From Psychrosphaera aestuarii (GTDB taxonomy: Bacteria > Pseudomonadota > Gammaproteobacteria > Enterobacterales > Alteromonadaceae), in contig NZ_CP072844.1 in assembly GCF_017948405.1 (NCBI RefSeq), positions 186,001-250,000 of the forward strand: 64,000 bases of DNA, in the 5' to 3' direction. Position numbers and translations under genes: made by a program. The notes below the pieces were generated by a model, which had not been told where the DNA came from, did not search any database, and saw only the letters and a list, made by a program, of their open reading frames with translations. Position 1 is the first letter of the stretch, and every line of letters begins with the position of its first letter. Shown here piece after piece: positions 8,664-16,584 of this stretch.

Positions 8664-8910
8664 TATTGTGACCTCCAACGACTGAACCACCATTTGTCAT
8701 CGGAATCGCCATGGCTTGTTTGGAAAACTTGCACATATCTCGTTGAATCACTTCCCAGTTGTACAGTATCTTACGGCCGCCAAATGGACGGATGTAATGA
8801 ATACCCTCAAGCAGAACTGAGTCTTTTAGACGTTCGCGAATGGTGCGGGTGTCGTATTTGATTAATTCTGAAAGCTCTAGTGTCGTTACAAAATTTGAAC
8901 CTGATTGCAT
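8656..8910 (-). CDS. Excisionase-like winged-helix DNA-binding protein
   Basis: 84 aa. The N-terminal part (FVTTLELSELIKYDTRTIRERLKDSVLLEGIHYIRP) is a MerR/Xis-type helix-turn-helix of the kind that precedes tyrosine integrases, followed by FGGRKILYNWEVIQ, typical of the wing. It overlaps the integrase start by 8 bases, so the two are co-translated. It probably acts as a recombination directionality factor or AlpA-like regulator. The ATG at 8910 follows a GGAG-type site (TAGGAGATAGCT). Confidence 0.75.
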   Translation of the reverse strand: MQSGSNFVTTLELSELIKYDTRTIRERLKDSVLLEGIHYIRPFGGRKILYNWEVIQRDMCKFSKQAMAIPMTNGGSVVGGHNNG

Positions 8911-8970
8911 AGCTATCTCCTAAAACAAATGTTAAGTTAGGCGACAAATGTTTATTCAATAATTCAATTT

Positions 8971-9044
8971 GTCATCCTAAATGACATTATGCATCTCAAA
9001 ATGCAATTGTCAATAACTTTTTGTTATTTTAAATGACATTATGC
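8971..9044. promoter_or_regulatory. Divergent operator region with direct and inverted repeats
   Basis: The 15-mer TAAATGACATTATGC occurs exactly twice, at 8978-8992 and 9030-9044. The first copy is part of the inverted repeat GTCAT-CCTAA-ATGAC around 8971-8985. It lies between the divergent excisionase-like gene and the XRE regulator and is probably the regulator's operator. Confidence 0.6.
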
Positions 9045-9064
9045 TACTTAAGAGGTTAATCGGC

Positions 9065-9265
9065 ATGATTAGGTGTCACTTGGCTCGCCTCATGGGTGAG
9101 AGAAAAATGAAGATAATGGACGTAGCGAGAGAAACCGGTCTAAATCGAAATACTGTTACGCTACTTTATAAAGAAACAGCACAACGAATCGACCTTGATG
9201 CGATCGATAAGCTGTGTGATTTGTTTGATTGTGAAGTTGGAGAGTTGTTGGAGAAAGTTGGTTAA
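9065..9265 (+). CDS. Small XRE/Cro-family transcriptional regulator
   Basis: 66 aa from ATG 9065, chosen because AGAGG lies about 10 bases upstream; an in-frame ATG at 9041 has no ribosome site and overlaps the repeated operator. The sequence is almost entirely a Cro/CI helix-turn-helix (MDVARETGLNRNTVTLLYKE, then IDLDAIDKLCDLFDCEVGELLE), the YP_-type small XRE family. It is divergent from the excisionase/integrase operon, with paired repeats in the intergenic region, so it likely controls that operon and itself. Confidence 0.85.
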   Translation: MIRCHLARLMGERKMKIMDVARETGLNRNTVTLLYKETAQRIDLDAIDKLCDLFDCEVGELLEKVG

Positions 9266-9595
9266 TTCCGAAGCGTACAAAATATTTATTTTTTTTGCAA
9301 AAATCGGTTCCGCACGTAAGTCAGAAGTGGGAAAATAGTGCGAACCTGAAAAGCTCTTGCATGTCACAATTGTTTATAGGAGCTAGATTGTTTCCGGACA
9401 TAATTGAGTTGGAACATTATGTAAAAGCGGCGAATTAAATTCTCATTATGTTAAATCCCCATAGAGTGACCAAAAATCAAATGGCTAAAAACTGACGGTT
9501 TACTTTCTTAGCTTAGCTAATCGTAATATTAACTGTTGTTTTTTTCAGATAATATACAAGTGACTCTATGATATTCATCACCTTTGTGGGTATTG
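9266..9595. other. Intergenic stretch between convergent ends
   Basis: No gene seen. This AT-rich DNA lies between the XRE regulator and the 3' end of the drm-type operon. I found no obvious rho-independent terminator and no tRNA-derived att sequence. Confidence 0.4.
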
Positions 9596-11719
9596 CTATA
9601 TAACATTATTTAGGTACGGACTCGGTTCACCATAAGAAGATACATAAAGTTTTTTTATCGCTCTAGTTGCTGCTACATGAAAGAGGGCTCTTTCACAATC
9701 GTTGTAGGCCTTTTCTCCCATTGCATCGATCTGCTTTTTATTCATGAGAGGCATAATCCCTTCATTCATTGAACAGATAAAAACATAGCGAAATTCTAGC
9801 CCTTTTATCCTGTGCATAGTAGCAAATCTAACTCCTTGTTTATCACGTTCATCATTTTTTCTGCCTAATACTTCTACATCAACACCGTTTTTTATAACCT
9901 CACTAGCAAAGTAATCTCTTTCTTTTTTAATCCGAAATACGACACAGACATCACTTAACAGAACTTCATTATTCTTAAGTTCTTCAATATTCCGTATCAA
10001 CCAGTTGACTTCATCTTTTCTAGATTCTAGCAATTCAATAGTTGGCTCATTTCCTTGAGTAAGCGAATGGTAATCAGTATCAGAGTCTAAATTTCCATCC
10101 ATGTCATCGACCTGCATGTTATTCAAAATGGCACTCGCGAAGGTTCGTGTTTGTTCAGTAGTTCTGTAATTTATCTTTAACTTGTTTCCTCGCCCCCTTA
10201 TATCAATTCCACAGTGGCTCATTATTGCTTTTCGGTTATAAATTCTTTGATGACTATCACCAACAATAAATAAATCATTTTGTTTTTTAGGTACAACACT
10301 ACGAAGCAGCGTTAACGCCTCGGGCCCCATGTCTTGTCCTTCATCAACAATCACTGACTGGTAGCCTAACTTCATTTTTCCTTGTTCAATCAATTGAACT
10401 GCATCTAGCATTGCCTGATTAAATGTTCGATAACCTTTTTGAACCAAATTAGAAATCATCACCTCAAAAACCGGCCAAATTTGAGTTCTTTGTTGGCGAT
10501 TAAGCCTAGTTACTCTGCCTGTTCTAAAGGCTTTAATGTAATCATCTTCGGAATTAATTTGTTGAGGAACTATTACTTTTTCCCACTCTTCTTGATAAAA
10601 AATATTTGGAAATGTTAGATCATGAGGTACCGATTGAAAGGCTTTTTCCCAAAAAAATATGTAATCTTGAGTGTGATTAAATAATATATTATATGGATAT
10701 TTTGTTTTCCTTAATTGCTCTAAGACCCATTTATCAATATTTTGAACCTCAATTTTTCTTTGTATCTTTGCTGAGCAAATTTTTGACAAATTATTCTTAA
10801 TATCTGCTGCAAGGTTCGCTGTATATGTTGTTAAAAGTACTTTTTCATTTGTACTAGCACACCGCTCAGCCAACCACTTTGCGCGATGCATAGCAACTAC
10901 TGTTTTGCCTGTACCTGCTCCCCCCAAAACGCGTACTGGACCGCTCCAATTTTTTTCCACTAATCGTCGTTGGGAAGAATGTAAAAAAACCCTCCAATGC
11001 TCTAATGGCTTTGAAAGCATGTTATTTAGCTCTTCTTCTCCATCAATAACTTTAAAAAAACGTTGAGAATAATCACGGCTCAGCGCTGCTGCAAAATCGT
11101 TGATATCAACAGCTTCATCACTTTTCTTACAATACTCTTGCTTTAAATTTTCCCAACTTTCACCCATAGCGGATAAATATATAGCTTCGTAGGCTTCCAC
11201 AGGTAGTTTTGATTGAAAGCTTTCTAGCTGGTTTAGGGTAGTAACATTGAGTAGCGCAGATATATATTCACTTGGTATTCCGACCAGCTGCAACTTTTCT
11301 TGAGTTAATCCTATCGAAATTTTGGCCGAATTATCTAGATTCGAAATATTCGGCGAAAGTGGAACTTCTTCAATATGTGTTGTGTTAGCTTCAAAAACTT
11401 GCATTGAGCCCGTAAACTCATTGACTTGGCACTTCTTTCTGCATGCCCAGTCATATGCGTCATCATGTTTAGCTACAAATACCAATAAAAAAGTATGTCC
11501 GAAATCAGGCTTTTTTACTATTCCTCGGAAGTTTTGATCAATTCGTACTGAACGGTATGATGGATCCGCAGCATTGTTTATTTTTTCATAGTTGATGCCG
11601 TTAGACATAGGGTTTCTCATAAACTTAGAGAAAAACTGTAAAACCCTATTTTGAGCATTTCTTGGAATTGAGGCAAAAGCATTCATACACTCAATTGAAA
11701 TGGCAACTTGTACATCCAT
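9596..11719 (-). CDS. UvrD-like SF1 helicase with RelE/ParE-like N-terminus
   Basis: 707 aa, last gene of the five-gene operon, starting 25 bases after the previous stop. Residues 1-95 (CMNAFASIPRNAQNRVLQFF, YRSVRIDQNFRGIVKK, LLVFVAKHDDAYDWA) have the pattern of a RelE/ParE toxin fold. SF1 motor motifs follow: Walker A GGAGTGKT (266-273), Walker B DEGQD (459-463), GDSHQRIYN (487-495), NYRTTEQTR (517-525), MHRIKGLEF (635-643) and a final VAATRA (682-687). It should be an ATP-driven DNA translocase or helicase. The fused toxin-like domain may be a substrate sensor or an active RNase; I cannot tell. Its position suggests it acts with the DrmAB-type proteins. Confidence 0.85.
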   Translation of the reverse strand: MDVQVAISIECMNAFASIPRNAQNRVLQFFSKFMRNPMSNGINYEKINNAADPSYRSVRIDQNFRGIVKKPDFGHTFLLVFVAKHDDAYDWACRKKCQVNEFTGSMQVFEANTTHIEEVPLSPNISNLDNSAKISIGLTQEKLQLVGIPSEYISALLNVTTLNQLESFQSKLPVEAYEAIYLSAMGESWENLKQEYCKKSDEAVDINDFAAALSRDYSQRFFKVIDGEEELNNMLSKPLEHWRVFLHSSQRRLVEKNWSGPVRVLGGAGTGKTVVAMHRAKWLAERCASTNEKVLLTTYTANLAADIKNNLSKICSAKIQRKIEVQNIDKWVLEQLRKTKYPYNILFNHTQDYIFFWEKAFQSVPHDLTFPNIFYQEEWEKVIVPQQINSEDDYIKAFRTGRVTRLNRQQRTQIWPVFEVMISNLVQKGYRTFNQAMLDAVQLIEQGKMKLGYQSVIVDEGQDMGPEALTLLRSVVPKKQNDLFIVGDSHQRIYNRKAIMSHCGIDIRGRGNKLKINYRTTEQTRTFASAILNNMQVDDMDGNLDSDTDYHSLTQGNEPTIELLESRKDEVNWLIRNIEELKNNEVLLSDVCVVFRIKKERDYFASEVIKNGVDVEVLGRKNDERDKQGVRFATMHRIKGLEFRYVFICSMNEGIMPLMNKKQIDAMGEKAYNDCERALFHVAATRAIKKLYVSSYGEPSPYLNNVI

Positions 11720-11744
11720 GATACGCCTTCAAATTAGATATAAA

Positions 11745-13286
11745 TTAATCACAAAACTTATTAGACTTTAGGAAAATATCTAAAGGCTTCAATAAGGTTA
11801 TTAAGTGTTTTAAATCTTGTTTTAGATTAGGAGTATCAAACCAAGTTGCAGGCAATTGAATTATCAACCCAATTTCGGTGATCTCAAACCTAACCCCATG
11901 TGGTAATGAAGGTTGAACCGCAATAATATTTTTTGCCATCGGGCCACTATATTTTTTGGATTTAGCCTCATCTGTAAAGTCTAAGATCCAAATTGAAAGC
12001 GTTGACAAGTTATTATTACACAACAAGCTTAATTCGAAGCCAGCTTTTGCCTTTAAATTTTTGATGATATAGCTTTTATAATTACCTAAATCTCTATCAG
12101 ATAATTCTAACCAATCAAGTTTTGATATATCAAAACTAGAACTTTCATCGCTAATACAGGCTGGAGCTTTTATTTCAGTAGAAGAGTCATCAAATAAATC
12201 TATTTGAGGTTTGGAATCGTTATTAGCCTTAGGTGCACTTTCTGCAGAAGCACTATTTTTGGATGAAGAAATTAACTCTGATAATGAGTTATTAAGCAAT
12301 CCAGCTCGAAAGTCTTGGATAAAAGAACGAAAATGACTAGAATTTTCTCTTTCCGTCGAACTCAAAAAACTATAGCCAAACCTTATGGAGACAAAAGCTT
12401 CTGATAAATTAAAAACTTCTTGACCAATATTTTCTTTCATCTGTTCTTTGATAGCGCCTAGACTTTCTATAGTGGGGTTTAGCAGAACTAAAATAATAGC
12501 TCTTAATAAAGTCACTCCATCATCTGTAAACTTTAGATTAATATCGCTTCCTTCCAGAATGCTTGATACTATCGAGGTCCATCGCTTAAATTTAGGAGAG
12601 TTTTGCACCTCAGCTGGAGAGTTATTTATTATCTGTTGATATATCAACGCAGGATCCCATCCCGCATCAACACCATTATTTAAACAGATATTAAAAAAAG
12701 TACATGCTAGTTCGATATTTTCTTTATCTGCACCATTAACTTCAAGTAAAAAGCTAATCAAATCCTGTTTATTGCAACTTCTCTCCAAAAGATTGGTTCG
12801 AAAATCAGGGTTAGATTTTTCAACAAGAGATTTGCGATGAACGAGTAAAGTAACACCATCTTCAAACATCATTTCATTAGTGAACTCTAGTTTGCTAACA
12901 TCTTTTGGATAAGTTGTTTCTATTTTAAGCGCTAACTTGTTCTCTTGCGATGAGTCTATAACGTCACAAATCAAGTTATTTATATCGAAATTCTCATAAT
13001 GTCTTTCAAGAAAAGTATTTAACGATTCAGTAGACGGAAAGACGACTCTGTCCACCAAAGAAAACGATATAAATCTATCAGGACTGTATTCACACAGTTT
13101 GAGTGCAACAAGGTCATCACTGAATACCCCCATAGATTTCATCGAAATCAATGTTGAAAAGTCGACGGCTAAATTACCGGATACGTTTATACAAAATGAA
13201 GTTGGAATAACCTCATAAGCAAGTACATAACGACTAAAATACTTTTTGGGTAGAAGTACGAATACTTCTTCGGCAAGGTGCTTCAT
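11745..13286 (-). CDS. Unrecognised 513-aa protein of the drm-type operon
   Basis: Soluble acidic protein starting 5 bases after the upstream helicase stop, so clearly an operon member. I recognise no domain. There is a structured N-terminal part to about residue 330, a low-complexity serine/alanine/aspartate linker (about 340-385, SSSKNSASAESAPK), and a compact C-terminal domain (about 390-513) beginning SKLDWLELSDRDLGNY. The linker makes a two-domain adaptor plausible. In a system built of three motor proteins and a DUF1998 protein, this is the part most likely to carry a new function such as recognition or effector activity. That is inference from context. Confidence 0.75.
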   Translation of the reverse strand: MKHLAEEVFVLLPKKYFSRYVLAYEVIPTSFCINVSGNLAVDFSTLISMKSMGVFSDDLVALKLCEYSPDRFISFSLVDRVVFPSTESLNTFLERHYENFDINNLICDVIDSSQENKLALKIETTYPKDVSKLEFTNEMMFEDGVTLLVHRKSLVEKSNPDFRTNLLERSCNKQDLISFLLEVNGADKENIELACTFFNICLNNGVDAGWDPALIYQQIINNSPAEVQNSPKFKRWTSIVSSILEGSDINLKFTDDGVTLLRAIILVLLNPTIESLGAIKEQMKENIGQEVFNLSEAFVSIRFGYSFLSSTERENSSHFRSFIQDFRAGLLNNSLSELISSSKNSASAESAPKANNDSKPQIDLFDDSSTEIKAPACISDESSSFDISKLDWLELSDRDLGNYKSYIIKNLKAKAGFELSLLCNNNLSTLSIWILDFTDEAKSKKYSGPMAKNIIAVQPSLPHGVRFEITEIGLIIQLPATWFDTPNLKQDLKHLITLLKPLDIFLKSNKFCD

Positions 13287-13291
13287 TAAAT

Positions 13292-14785
13292 TTAATCCAT
13301 TGCTTTGTATTCTATCAGTCCTGAGTCAATGCTTGGAATATGCTCTAGAATTGAACCTTCACACCTTCCACATTCCGTTCTCATTAAAAATAATTCTGAA
13401 CGAGCTCTAGAACAAATGACATACAAATTCATCTTAAAAGAGGTCAAATCTGTATCATTAAATGAAAAATTTTGAAGTTGAGGGACAAATACTATATCAA
13501 ATTCAAGACCTTTACAGCTCCTTCTATTTAATACAGTTATTATCCCTTTCTTATCGAATGAAAGAGATTCACTTTCCTTTGCATTTTTGCTCGTATATGA
13601 CTGAACCTTATAATTACTGATTTCTTCCGTCAACATCTTTACAAAATATGTTCGATCCTCTTCGGAATCAACTATGATACCTACTTCTTGAGCCCCTCTA
13701 TACTTTAGAAAAGCCTTAATGTAACTTACTTGTTCGGTATCTGTTTTTGTTGTAATTAATTTCGGGACACTGCCTTCTCGCTCAGGCAATTCAGGCATCC
13801 CTGTGTCAAGCCCTACGTAAAAGTAACTCGATAATTTTGCAATTTGTTTAGTGTTCCTAAAATTTTTTGTAAGGCTAAATTCGCGCTCATTCTTTATCTT
13901 CAGTGCACTCCTAATATCATCAATTGATGAATTACTGCCTTCCTCTAATCTTTGGTTTTCATCAGCTAAAATAGTAAGGCCACCCTCATTTAACTGTTTA
14001 GCAGCCAACCTTAAAAATTTAAACATATTTGGACTGAAGTCTTGCGCTTCATCTATTATTAGGTGTCCCCAATCAATATGATTGCCTTTATCAGACTCGA
14101 GGTACATATCTAACATTTGCTCCCAATGAAATACCCACTTAGATATTTCAGGTGGATCAATCGTAGTTTCTGAAGGTAGCCATTTATTGAAGTCATTAGG
14201 GCTTTGCTTAAGCTGCATTGCCGTAATCCACCAACTCTTTTTTGATGGCTCATATCGGGCGCCAGCCATTTTTACTTGTTTTCTATCATGGAAAGTATTT
14301 TCAAGAAATATTATTTTTTTATCGTCAAATTCTCTCCAGCACTGCGATTTAAAATTACTAGAATTCACATACCACTTTTTATAATTACCATCAAAACGCG
14401 CTCCCAAAACTTTAACTGATTCTCGTTCGGCATAACTTATATCAAGGTAGATAGGAGCTTCATCGTTAGGGTTGTACGTATCACTAACCCTTTCTATTTT
14501 ATGCTCTTTCCACCATTTAGGGAGCCAGCTATGTAATGTACTCGAATGTATATTACCTTCCATAGTCGAAGCAACATTCTCCGTATATTTCCTAAGGACA
14601 CGATTGAACATCAAAACTACAGCATTAGAGTTCCTTTTTGCTATAACTTGAGCACGAAGGAAAGCTATCACTGTTTTGCCGGTACCTGGTGGGCCCGTAA
14701 CTAGTATACTCCCATCAATAGGCGCGTCTTCAAAAATATCTTGTTGCTCTTCACTGATCTGTCTAGCATTTGGCATTTGCATCAA
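13292..14785 (-). CDS. SF1 helicase with two DUF5710-like modules
   Basis: 497 aa; the ATG at 14785 overlaps the DrmB-type stop by 4 bases (coupled translation). Motor motifs: Walker A GPPGTGKT (31-38), DEAQD (245-249), ADENQRL (274-280), NFRNTKQIA (308-316), CKGLEFDIVF (424-433), and a C-terminal ICSRAR. Between Walker A and DEAQD, residues about 112-140 and 157-187 are two similar segments (YAERESVKVLGARFD, KKWYV; HDRKQVKMAGARYEP, KKSWWI) matching the short DUF5710-type repeat. This is an unusual insertion for a UvrD-like protein and may bind nucleic acid. At about 500 aa it is compact compared with UvrD (about 720 aa). Confidence 0.85.
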   Translation of the reverse strand: MMQMPNARQISEEQQDIFEDAPIDGSILVTGPPGTGKTVIAFLRAQVIAKRNSNAVVLMFNRVLRKYTENVASTMEGNIHSSTLHSWLPKWWKEHKIERVSDTYNPNDEAPIYLDISYAERESVKVLGARFDGNYKKWYVNSSNFKSQCWREFDDKKIIFLENTFHDRKQVKMAGARYEPSKKSWWITAMQLKQSPNDFNKWLPSETTIDPPEISKWVFHWEQMLDMYLESDKGNHIDWGHLIIDEAQDFSPNMFKFLRLAAKQLNEGGLTILADENQRLEEGSNSSIDDIRSALKIKNEREFSLTKNFRNTKQIAKLSSYFYVGLDTGMPELPEREGSVPKLITTKTDTEQVSYIKAFLKYRGAQEVGIIVDSEEDRTYFVKMLTEEISNYKVQSYTSKNAKESESLSFDKKGIITVLNRRSCKGLEFDIVFVPQLQNFSFNDTDLTSFKMNLYVICSRARSELFLMRTECGRCEGSILEHIPSIDSGLIEYKAMD

Positions 14786-16584
14786 TAATGCCCCTCAGAG
14801 ACTTGATTCATAATCGAGCTGAAAAGGCCATGCTCCCCATTCTCTCCTATCAATAATTTTCTATCTAAGAGAAGGTTATTGTGTTCACAGCTTGTTTCTG
14901 AAATTAGAGTACATGAATGACAAGCGGCCTTGTTCAATCCCATAACCCCTTGAGAATCTAACTCACTGCAAACAGGGTCATTAGAACACCAATTTGCAGT
15001 TTCTAAAGCAGCTATTATTGCAGGGAAAAGCCTGTTGGCTTCTCCTTGTTGCACAAGCCCTCCTAAACTCCCCTCTGAATCACCATCCGCCGTATATATA
15101 AGAATCCCTGCTTGACCTTCTGAAGAATAAATCCTTTCTCTAATAGAGCCACTTGAATAGCCACTTTCAAAACTAAGTTGTCTAATTAGTAGGTGGGCAA
15201 AAGTATGCAACATTATAAATTTAGGAGATGGAAAAGGTAAGAAAGTTGATTTCATTTCTCCACAACGTCGCTCCACCTCATGAAGTCTTGGAGTTATAAA
15301 CGAACTTTCTAGGTTTTCCCATTCATTCAGCGCATTTGCATTAAATTCAATGAATATCCCTTCACCATAGACTTCACAAGCAGGTAACCAAGAATATTTA
15401 GTTCTTGTATCTTTCATTGGTATAATGTCATCGCTAGGACTAATCCTTTCAAAACCGCAGAATGCTCGTACTTCTCTAAGCTTGTCTAATAGGACAACTT
15501 GCTTTATTAAATTTTCACAACCAAACGTTTTCTCTCCTTCCCATTTTGCTTTTCGAGCTTTAAAGGTTGTTGTTTGCAAACTTCGAGGGTCGCCTTTACT
15601 TAAAATTTCCCATTCGGCAAGTCGTAAGTCTTCATCTTTAGGTATTTTAAATTCTCTGCTTGCTTCGCCATTATTGCTGACGGCGTTAATTATTTCTTCT
15701 ACGCTAAAATCGAATTCTTCTGCTAACTCTTCAGCATAACTCCTTGCTACTTTTTCTTTTCCATTTTCGAGTGCTCTTTTAAGATCAAAGTAATCATCTG
15801 TTTCACCTATAATATTAATTATTGGGTTACCTGTAGATGAAACAGTTATTGGGATATCCAATGCAGACCTAATAACAGGAAAGTACAAATTACTTGCCCC
15901 TCGTTGAAGGACATGTAATGGCTCATCGCAAGAACGTTCGTGACCTTCTTTAAACTCCCAAGGCTGCCTGTCTGAACAAGGTATAGGCAGTGCTTTTTCA
16001 TTCATTATATCTGCAAGAGAGTTACTTGCTCCGCATCCTGGATTTCGACATGTAACCTTCAGGGAGCCTAGACCACTGCCTTGATTTTTTACTGTCTGAA
16101 AATATAAATGCTCTTTTGGGGCGCTACATTTTTTTCCTTGTTTCATATGAGCCCACAAATCCCAAGGGACATCTTGCAAGTGACCTTTGTTGCAAGCGGC
16201 AACAAAACGCATTGGGACTAAAGTTCTTTTTGTACACGCACTGTTTCCACATATAGGAATGCCATTTTCATTTGTTGTATCTTCTCTTTTCCATTGCTTT
16301 AAATAGCGGCATTTAGGACAAAACATCCACCTAGGGAACCTATAAGTTGTTAATGAATTTTCTTTGTGCACATGGCCCCAACGTTGTTTAACTACAGGAG
16401 GCTTCTTCAAGGACCAAACACCTGCTTCTTTCGTCAAACGATCTAGTTTGATTTCTTCTAAATTCCTAGGCCAATGACTAATATCCATAAGTATTAGAGA
16501 TTCGTCACCTATATCTATAATTGAACCAGGGCCAAATGGGCTAATAAGCTGCGAGCTACGATAGCTTCTCTGTAAATTAGTCAT
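14782..16584 (-). CDS. drmB: DrmB-like DUF1998 protein
   Basis: 600 aa from ATG 16584, chosen for the GAGGTG site before it; it overlaps the drmA stop by 8 bases. It begins RSYRSSQLISPFGPGSIIDI, typical of DrmB. Cysteine clusters FCPKC and CGNSAC (about 85-120), then CNKGH and CRNPGCG, indicate zinc-binding elements. The C-terminal DUF1998 domain has MLHTFAHLLIRQLSFE, GILIYTADGDSEGSLGGL and CHSC. In characterised DISARM systems DrmA and DrmB form a DNA-binding complex. The name is by family resemblance. Without DrmC and the methylase, the complex here would act with the other three operon proteins. Confidence 0.85.
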   Translation of the reverse strand: MTNLQRSYRSSQLISPFGPGSIIDIGDESLILMDISHWPRNLEEIKLDRLTKEAGVWSLKKPPVVKQRWGHVHKENSLTTYRFPRWMFCPKCRYLKQWKREDTTNENGIPICGNSACTKRTLVPMRFVAACNKGHLQDVPWDLWAHMKQGKKCSAPKEHLYFQTVKNQGSGLGSLKVTCRNPGCGASNSLADIMNEKALPIPCSDRQPWEFKEGHERSCDEPLHVLQRGASNLYFPVIRSALDIPITVSSTGNPIINIIGETDDYFDLKRALENGKEKVARSYAEELAEEFDFSVEEIINAVSNNGEASREFKIPKDEDLRLAEWEILSKGDPRSLQTTTFKARKAKWEGEKTFGCENLIKQVVLLDKLREVRAFCGFERISPSDDIIPMKDTRTKYSWLPACEVYGEGIFIEFNANALNEWENLESSFITPRLHEVERRCGEMKSTFLPFPSPKFIMLHTFAHLLIRQLSFESGYSSGSIRERIYSSEGQAGILIYTADGDSEGSLGGLVQQGEANRLFPAIIAALETANWCSNDPVCSELDSQGVMGLNKAACHSCTLISETSCEHNNLLLDRKLLIGENGEHGLFSSIMNQVSEGHY

